Of a stretch of DNA of 64,000 nucleotides, positions 60,338-64,000 are shown piece by piece. The notes below the pieces were generated by a model, which did not search any database, had not been told where the DNA came from, and saw nothing but the letters and a program-made list of their open reading frames with translations. The DNA lies in NCBI RefSeq assembly GCF_029892425.1, contig NZ_JARXWB010000015.1, forward strand, positions 1 through 64,000. The letters run 5' to 3'. Positions within the stretch are counted from its first letter, which is position 1. Each line of letters begins with the position of its first letter. Both the position numbers and the translations under genes were made by a program. This DNA is from Bradyrhizobium sp. BR13661 (GTDB taxonomy: Bacteria > Pseudomonadota > Alphaproteobacteria > Rhizobiales > Xanthobacteraceae).

Positions 60338-62137
60338 ATGTCCGAAATCGACGCCATCAAGCAAGCTCTCGAACCGGGGCGTCTCGCCAGGTCAAACAAT
60401 CAACACGCCGCTATCAAGAATGCCGCTGCGCCCGGCACGGAACCTGGTTCCAAAGTCTCCGACACTGAACCTCCGCGCAGCGAGTGTTCTTCCGCCGACG
60501 ACATCCGCGCCGAGGCGACGGCGCCGGAGACCGCTTCGTCCCGCGATGTCGCGCCTCACGCCACGGAAATCGAACTCAAGCTGCTCGTGGCTTCCGATCG
60601 TCTGACCGATTTCAACGACGCACCGATCATCGCGGCGAATGCGCGGAACAAGGGCACGCGCAAGCATCTCAAGGCCGTCTATTACGATACGCCCAAGCGT
60701 GCGCTGCGGCGTAGCGGATTGAGCTTTCGGGTTCGTCAGAGCGGCGCGCGGTTCACGCAAACAGTGAAAACTGAATCCGCCAGCGATCCGCTTCGGCGCG
60801 GCGAATGGGAGGCCAGCGTGGCTTCCATGACGCCCGATGTCGCGCTGGCACTCCCCTTCCTCCCGGAGAAGCTGCGCGACGGTCTCGCGCATCATCCGCT
60901 CGAAGCCGTCTTCACCACCGACATCCATCGACATCAACGCATGGTGGACTTGCCGTCGGGCACGATCGAGATCGCCTTCGATCAGGGCCATCTGATCTCC
61001 GGCGATCGCTCGCTGCCGGTCAGAGAGATCGAGCTGGAGCTCAAGAGCGGCAGCCCGTCCGCAATCTGGGAACTTGCGCTGCGGCTCGCCGAACATGGTT
61101 CGGTGAAGCCGTCGATCCGGACCAAATCGGCACGTGGATTTGACCTGGCGGCCGATACCCCGCCGTCGGCACCGAAGCCGCCAAAGCTTCGTCTCGATCC
61201 ATCGACCTCGCTCGACGAGGCGTTTTCCGAGATCCTGCGGTCGTGCCTTCTGCATCTGTTGCAGTCGTTGCCCGCGGCCGAGGACGGTCGCGATCCCGAA
61301 GGGATGCATCAGCTTCGCGTCGCGCTGCGGCGTCTGCGCTCCGCGCTCGACCTGATGCGGTCGGTGGTACCGCTGAACAAGCTCGACCTGATGCGCACTG
61401 AAGCGAAATGGCTCGCGGGATGTCTCTCTGGTGCCCGTGACTGGGACGTGTTCCGGCAAGAGACGCTGCGCACCGTCGCGGATGGCTGTCCGTCGGTCGC
61501 CGGTTTCGACACATTGGGTGAACTCGCCGACGAACGTCGCGCGACCTGCTATGACAAGGCCCGCCTCGCCCTCGCTGACCGGCGCTGCCAGTATTTCGTG
61601 ATCGGGCTCGGTGCCTGGATCGAAGCGCGCGGCTGGCGCAGCGAGGTTGCTCCCGAAGGCCTGGCGCAGCTCGCGGAGCCCGCGATCAATTTCGCCCGCA
61701 ACATCCTGTCGGCACAGCATGCGAAGGTGCTGAAGCGCGGCCGCAAGTTCAAATCGCTGCCGACGGAGGAGCGGCACCGTGTACGTCTCGCCGCGAAGAA
61801 GTTGCGCTACGTCGCCGACTTCCTGCTCCCGCTCTGCGGGCAGAGCAAATCGGCGCGGCGCTTCTCGCGCAAGCTCGCGAATCTCCAGCAGGAGCTCGGG
61901 ATCTACAACGACATGGCGGTGACGACGTCACTGCTTGCCGATGTCGGCGCTGGTTCGATCGGCAGCGGCATGGCGGCGGCGGCGATCGCCGGCTGGCAGG
62001 CCCACGCCACGGTCGGCGTCGAAGCGCGCCTGCTCGAGACCTGGTCGGAATTCACCGAGGTCAAGGTGCCCTGGGCGATCGACGCGCCGGAGCAACCGAC
62101 AAGACTGGTGTCAACCAACGCCGGATGGCTGCGCTAG
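60338..62137 (+). CDS. CYTH and CHAD domain protein
   Basis: The 599-residue protein has a disordered N-terminus (~1-65). A CYTH (triphosphate tunnel) domain begins with the metal-binding EIELKLLVA, followed by KAVYYDTPKRALRRSGLSFR and REIELELKSGS. A C-terminal CHAD helical domain (~295-590) has LRVALRRLRSALDLMRSVVP and VRLAAKKLRYVADFLLPLCG. CYTH domains hydrolyse inorganic triphosphate or polyphosphate ends, and CHAD domains bind polyphosphate granules through conserved His/Arg/Lys. A polyphosphate-related role is likely. Confidence 0.93.
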   Translation: MSEIDAIKQALEPGRLARSNNQHAAIKNAAAPGTEPGSKVSDTEPPRSECSSADDIRAEATAPETASSRDVAPHATEIELKLLVASDRLTDFNDAPIIAANARNKGTRKHLKAVYYDTPKRALRRSGLSFRVRQSGARFTQTVKTESASDPLRRGEWEASVASMTPDVALALPFLPEKLRDGLAHHPLEAVFTTDIHRHQRMVDLPSGTIEIAFDQGHLISGDRSLPVREIELELKSGSPSAIWELALRLAEHGSVKPSIRTKSARGFDLAADTPPSAPKPPKLRLDPSTSLDEAFSEILRSCLLHLLQSLPAAEDGRDPEGMHQLRVALRRLRSALDLMRSVVPLNKLDLMRTEAKWLAGCLSGARDWDVFRQETLRTVADGCPSVAGFDTLGELADERRATCYDKARLALADRRCQYFVIGLGAWIEARGWRSEVAPEGLAQLAEPAINFARNILSAQHAKVLKRGRKFKSLPTEERHRVRLAAKKLRYVADFLLPLCGQSKSARRFSRKLANLQQELGIYNDMAVTTSLLADVGAGSIGSGMAAAAIAGWQAHATVGVEARLLETWSEFTEVKVPWAIDAPEQPTRLVSTNAGWLR

Positions 62138-62165
62138 CTTTCGGCCAGCCTTGGTCAGCCCTTGA

Positions 62166-62555
62166 TCAACCCTTGGCGTCGCAGGCCCAGGCGCGGATCA
62201 CGCATTCCTTGCCGCCATATTTGTAGCATTCGCGCGTGGCGGCATTGAGCGTGGCCGAGATCCTGGGCTTCACGGCGTAGCCATAGGCGCCGCAGGGGTT
62301 GGTCATGTCGACCGACATCGCCGCGCAGGCGCGCTTCATCGTCACAGTCGTGCAGTCGCCCTTGCACTGCTTTTGGGCCGCGGCACGCGCCTCGTGCTCG
62401 GCACCATAATCATAAGCCTGGCCGTAGGCACCGCACTTGCCCACGGCAAACGCGCCGGCCGCATGGGCTTCGGTCATATGTCGGGCGCCGGCGACGCAAA
62501 CCGACAGCGCGAAGAAAAACATCGCGCAACGGCGCGCGACGACGTTCGAAATCAT
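62166..62555 (-). CDS. Secreted DUF4189 protein
   Basis: The 129-residue protein has a signal peptide (MFFFALSVCVAGARH region, cleavage probably after AHA at about residue 33). A cysteine-rich DUF4189-type domain follows: FAVGKCGAYGQAYDYG, AAAQKQCKGDCTTVTM, NPCGAYGYAVKP and ATRECYKYGGKECVIRAWAC. DUF4189 proteins are small exported proteins of unknown role. The ATG at 62555 is chosen; longer readings are not conserved. It diverges from the avidin gene. Confidence 0.75.
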   Translation of the reverse strand: MISNVVARRCAMFFFALSVCVAGARHMTEAHAAGAFAVGKCGAYGQAYDYGAEHEARAAAQKQCKGDCTTVTMKRACAAMSVDMTNPCGAYGYAVKPRISATLNAATRECYKYGGKECVIRAWACDAKG

Positions 62556-62738
62556 GGAAAAGCCCCTCACCCCCAAGGCAGGTGGAGGGAACTCTAAGCG
62601 CCGGTCGTTTCCACTTGGTGAATGAGTGGTTGAAAGCCATGACGGAATAGTGATGCCGCTTAACACACTTTATAGTTGTAATTTTCAATCTCATTATTTA
62701 AGGTCGTATAACGTCAAGCAGAGCCGGAGGAGACGTTC

Positions 62739-63230
62739 ATGCGTCCCATCAATTCAATGCTGTTCGGAGTCGTTGCGGCGGCCTGTCTGATCGGGCCCCT
62801 GCCTGCGCGTGCGCAGTCGGTGAACTGGACCTGGACCAACCAATATGGCTCGACCCTGGCCATCACCAGCTTCAACCAGAACACGGGCGCGATCGCGGGG
62901 ACCTACACCAACAATGCGGCAAGCAGTTGCGATGAAGGCAAGCCGCAGGGCGTGACGGGCTGGCTGGCCTACGGCAATACGGGCACAGCGATCAGCTTCT
63001 CGGTGAATTTCCTCGGCTGCGGGTCGACCACCGTCTGGACCGGACAGCTCAATAACTCGTCTGGATTCCAGGGATTGTGGTATCTGTCGCTCGGCGAGGC
63101 CGTGGCATGGAACGGCATCAGCGCGGGCGCCGACACCTTCACGTTCTCGAACGGCGACAAGGCCCTACTGACGAAGAGCGGCGTAAGTCTGAAGGCCGCC
63201 AGCGAGAAGCTGTCGAACACCAAGAAATAG
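62739..63230 (+). CDS. Bradavidin-like avidin (biotin-binding protein)
   Basis: The 163-residue precursor has a 25-residue signal peptide ending ARA and a 138-residue mature protein with the avidin fold. SVNWTWTNQYGSTLAI, GAIAGTYTNNAASSC, GVTGWLAYGN, STTVWTGQLNN and GFQGLWYLSLGEAVAWNG carry the biotin-site Asn, Ser, Tyr and Trp residues. From memory it is nearly identical to bradavidin of B. japonicum, including the C-terminal SEKLSNTKK, known there to occupy the biotin site of a neighbouring subunit. A GGAGGAG ribosome site precedes the ATG. It binds biotin outside the cytoplasm. Confidence 0.92.
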   Translation: MRPINSMLFGVVAAACLIGPLPARAQSVNWTWTNQYGSTLAITSFNQNTGAIAGTYTNNAASSCDEGKPQGVTGWLAYGNTGTAISFSVNFLGCGSTTVWTGQLNNSSGFQGLWYLSLGEAVAWNGISAGADTFTFSNGDKALLTKSGVSLKAASEKLSNTKK

Positions 63231-63242
63231 ATGAGCAGCTTG

Positions 63243-63337
63243 TAGGGTGGCAGGCAAAGCGAAGCGTGCCCACCATCAGTCAGAGATCACGATGTGACGA
63301 GAGGGTGGGCACGGCGCTACGCGCCTTTGCCCACCCC
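63243..63337. repeat. Palindromic repeat, GTAGGGTGGCAGGCAAAG family
   Basis: GGGTGGCAGGCAAAGCG and CGCGCCTTTGCCCACCC are inverted copies, and CGTGCCCACC inside pairs with GGTGGGCACG. The GTAGGGTGG lead resembles the repeat at 19899-20018 but the rest differs, so it is probably a subfamily. It lies between convergent avidin and nucleotidyltransferase genes. Confidence 0.8.
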
Positions 63338-63349
63338 TGTCTCAGCGCA

Positions 63350-64000
63350 CTACCCTCGTCTCGCCGCTTCCAACGCCTGCGGCGTGTCGATGTCGAGGAA
63401 CGCGCCCTCACCGTCGACGGGCACTTCCGCGACGGCTTCGGTGTGCTTGGCGATTAAATGCCGCGCGCCGACGTCGCCGTCGAGCGTCATCAACTCCTTG
63501 AAGAAGCGGCGCGACCACAGCACGGGATTGCCGCGGCGGCCTTCGCTGACGGGCACGACAATGAGATTGCCACGGTCCGGCGCAAAGCTGTCGATGAGCC
63601 GGCCGATCAGGCCGGCATCGATCAGCGGCATGTCACCGAGGCAAACCACGGCGCCGTCGCAACTCTCGGGGACAGCTGCAATGCCTGATTTCACCGAGCT
63701 CGCGATGCCACCCGCGAAATCCGGGTTCTTGACGAAGCGCACCTTCAGGCCTTGCAACGCCTGCTCGACCAGCTCGCTCTGATGGCCGGTGACGACGATC
63801 ACCTCGGATGCTTTCGACGCCAGCGCCTGCTCGGTCGCGATCCGCACCAGCTTTTTGCCGTCGAGCTCGGCGAGCAGCTTGTTCGGCCCGCCCATGCGGG
63901 TCGAGCGGCCCGCCGCGAGCACGATGGCGGCGACCTGGCTGTTGCCCTCGATCTCCGGCTTGGCGCGCGGTTGCGGCCGCGTCACGATTTCCATCAAGAG
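63350..64000 (-). CDS. MobA-like nucleotidyltransferase domain protein, 5' end beyond window
   Basis: The visible ~216 residues form an NTP-transferase domain: AAIVLAAGRSTRMGGPNKLL with the nucleotide-binding GRSTRMG, VTGHQSELVEQAL, GGIASSVKSGIAA and VCLGDMPLIDAGLIGRLIDS. The end FLDIDTPQALEAAR is typical of MocA/MobA-like molybdopterin cytidylyl/guanylyltransferases. The frame is open to the window edge. In Bradyrhizobium this domain is usually the C-terminal half of a longer protein with an N-terminal MoCF domain, so the ATG at 63994 may be internal. Confidence 0.85.
   Translation of the reverse strand, partial: LLMEIVTRPQPRAKPEIEGNSQVAAIVLAAGRSTRMGGPNKLLAELDGKKLVRIATEQALASKASEVIVVTGHQSELVEQALQGLKVRFVKNPDFAGGIASSVKSGIAAVPESCDGAVVCLGDMPLIDAGLIGRLIDSFAPDRGNLIVVPVSEGRRGNPVLWSRRFFKELMTLDGDVGARHLIAKHTEAVAEVPVDGEGAFLDIDTPQALEAARRG

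Overview
The window is high-GC alphaproteobacterial DNA and most probably Bradyrhizobium or a very close relative. The strongest marker is a gene at 62739-63230 that matches, from memory, the avidin-like protein bradavidin of Bradyrhizobium japonicum, including its C-terminal SEKLSNTKK tail. A CIRCE-controlled groESL operon, a Usg-family gene, many small lipid/aromatic catabolic enzymes and several families of dispersed palindromic repeats fit that genus. The first ~120 bases are poly-G/poly-C runs and look like an assembly edge. The last gene runs off the right end.

Layout. 0.3-9.8 kb: hydrolases (M81, M20, amidase), an enoyl-CoA hydratase, a quinone oxidoreductase/isomerase pair, a glutathione transferase, a short B12-independent methionine synthase and a cysteine-motif hypothetical. 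9.8-19.2 kb: xanthine phosphoribosyltransferase and a MoCF-domain protein, then an ATP-grasp / alpha-E / transglutaminase / Anbu proteasome-type set followed by an SDR, then an MFS exporter divergent from a nucleoside transporter. 19.3-31.9 kb: cupin, usg, groES-groEL with CIRCE, a GIY-YIG gene lying between inverted repeat arms, lepB, a slipin preceded by two tandem tRNA-like sequences, LysR divergent from an isochorismatase-like hydrolase and a GST, a membrane-anchored DUF2778 protein, a stand-alone CHASE2 protein and a TPR protein. 32.1-42.9 kb: a surface-carbohydrate or small-molecule modification block, including four overlapping genes (methyltransferase, SDR, ATP-grasp, phosphoesterase), then a TylF-like methyltransferase, WbqC, GT25, DegT aminotransferase, epimerase, ArnT-like GT39 and a GT2-GtrA fusion. 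43-48 kb: small membrane and secreted proteins, DUF72 and DUF488, then an AT-richer patch with a decayed HlyD gene and an orphan ORF bounded by half repeats. 47.9-57.2 kb: PhzF, a GntR-MFS-amidohydrolase operon, a six-TM class III cyclase and a TetR-HlyD-ABC efflux operon. 57.3-64 kb: ArsR-SRPBCC-GFA, alcohol dehydrogenase, DUF2000, CYTH-CHAD, DUF4189, the avidin and a MobA-like nucleotidyltransferase.

Two points deserve most attention. First, the slipin gene (24437-25588) has two tandem tRNA-like elements just upstream on the same strand (25923-26067), which resembles the Band-7/tRNA-like association proposed for RNA-repair systems. Second, a GIY-YIG endonuclease-like gene sits in the loop of one of the genome's inverted palindromic repeats, a geometry like that of REP-associated transposases. 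Regulatory palindromes can be read directly upstream of tetR, arsR, gntR and lysR, and a TTAA-N7-TTAA CtrA-type box lies upstream of the DUF2778 gene. All calls rest on reading the sequence and on family knowledge; no database search was run.
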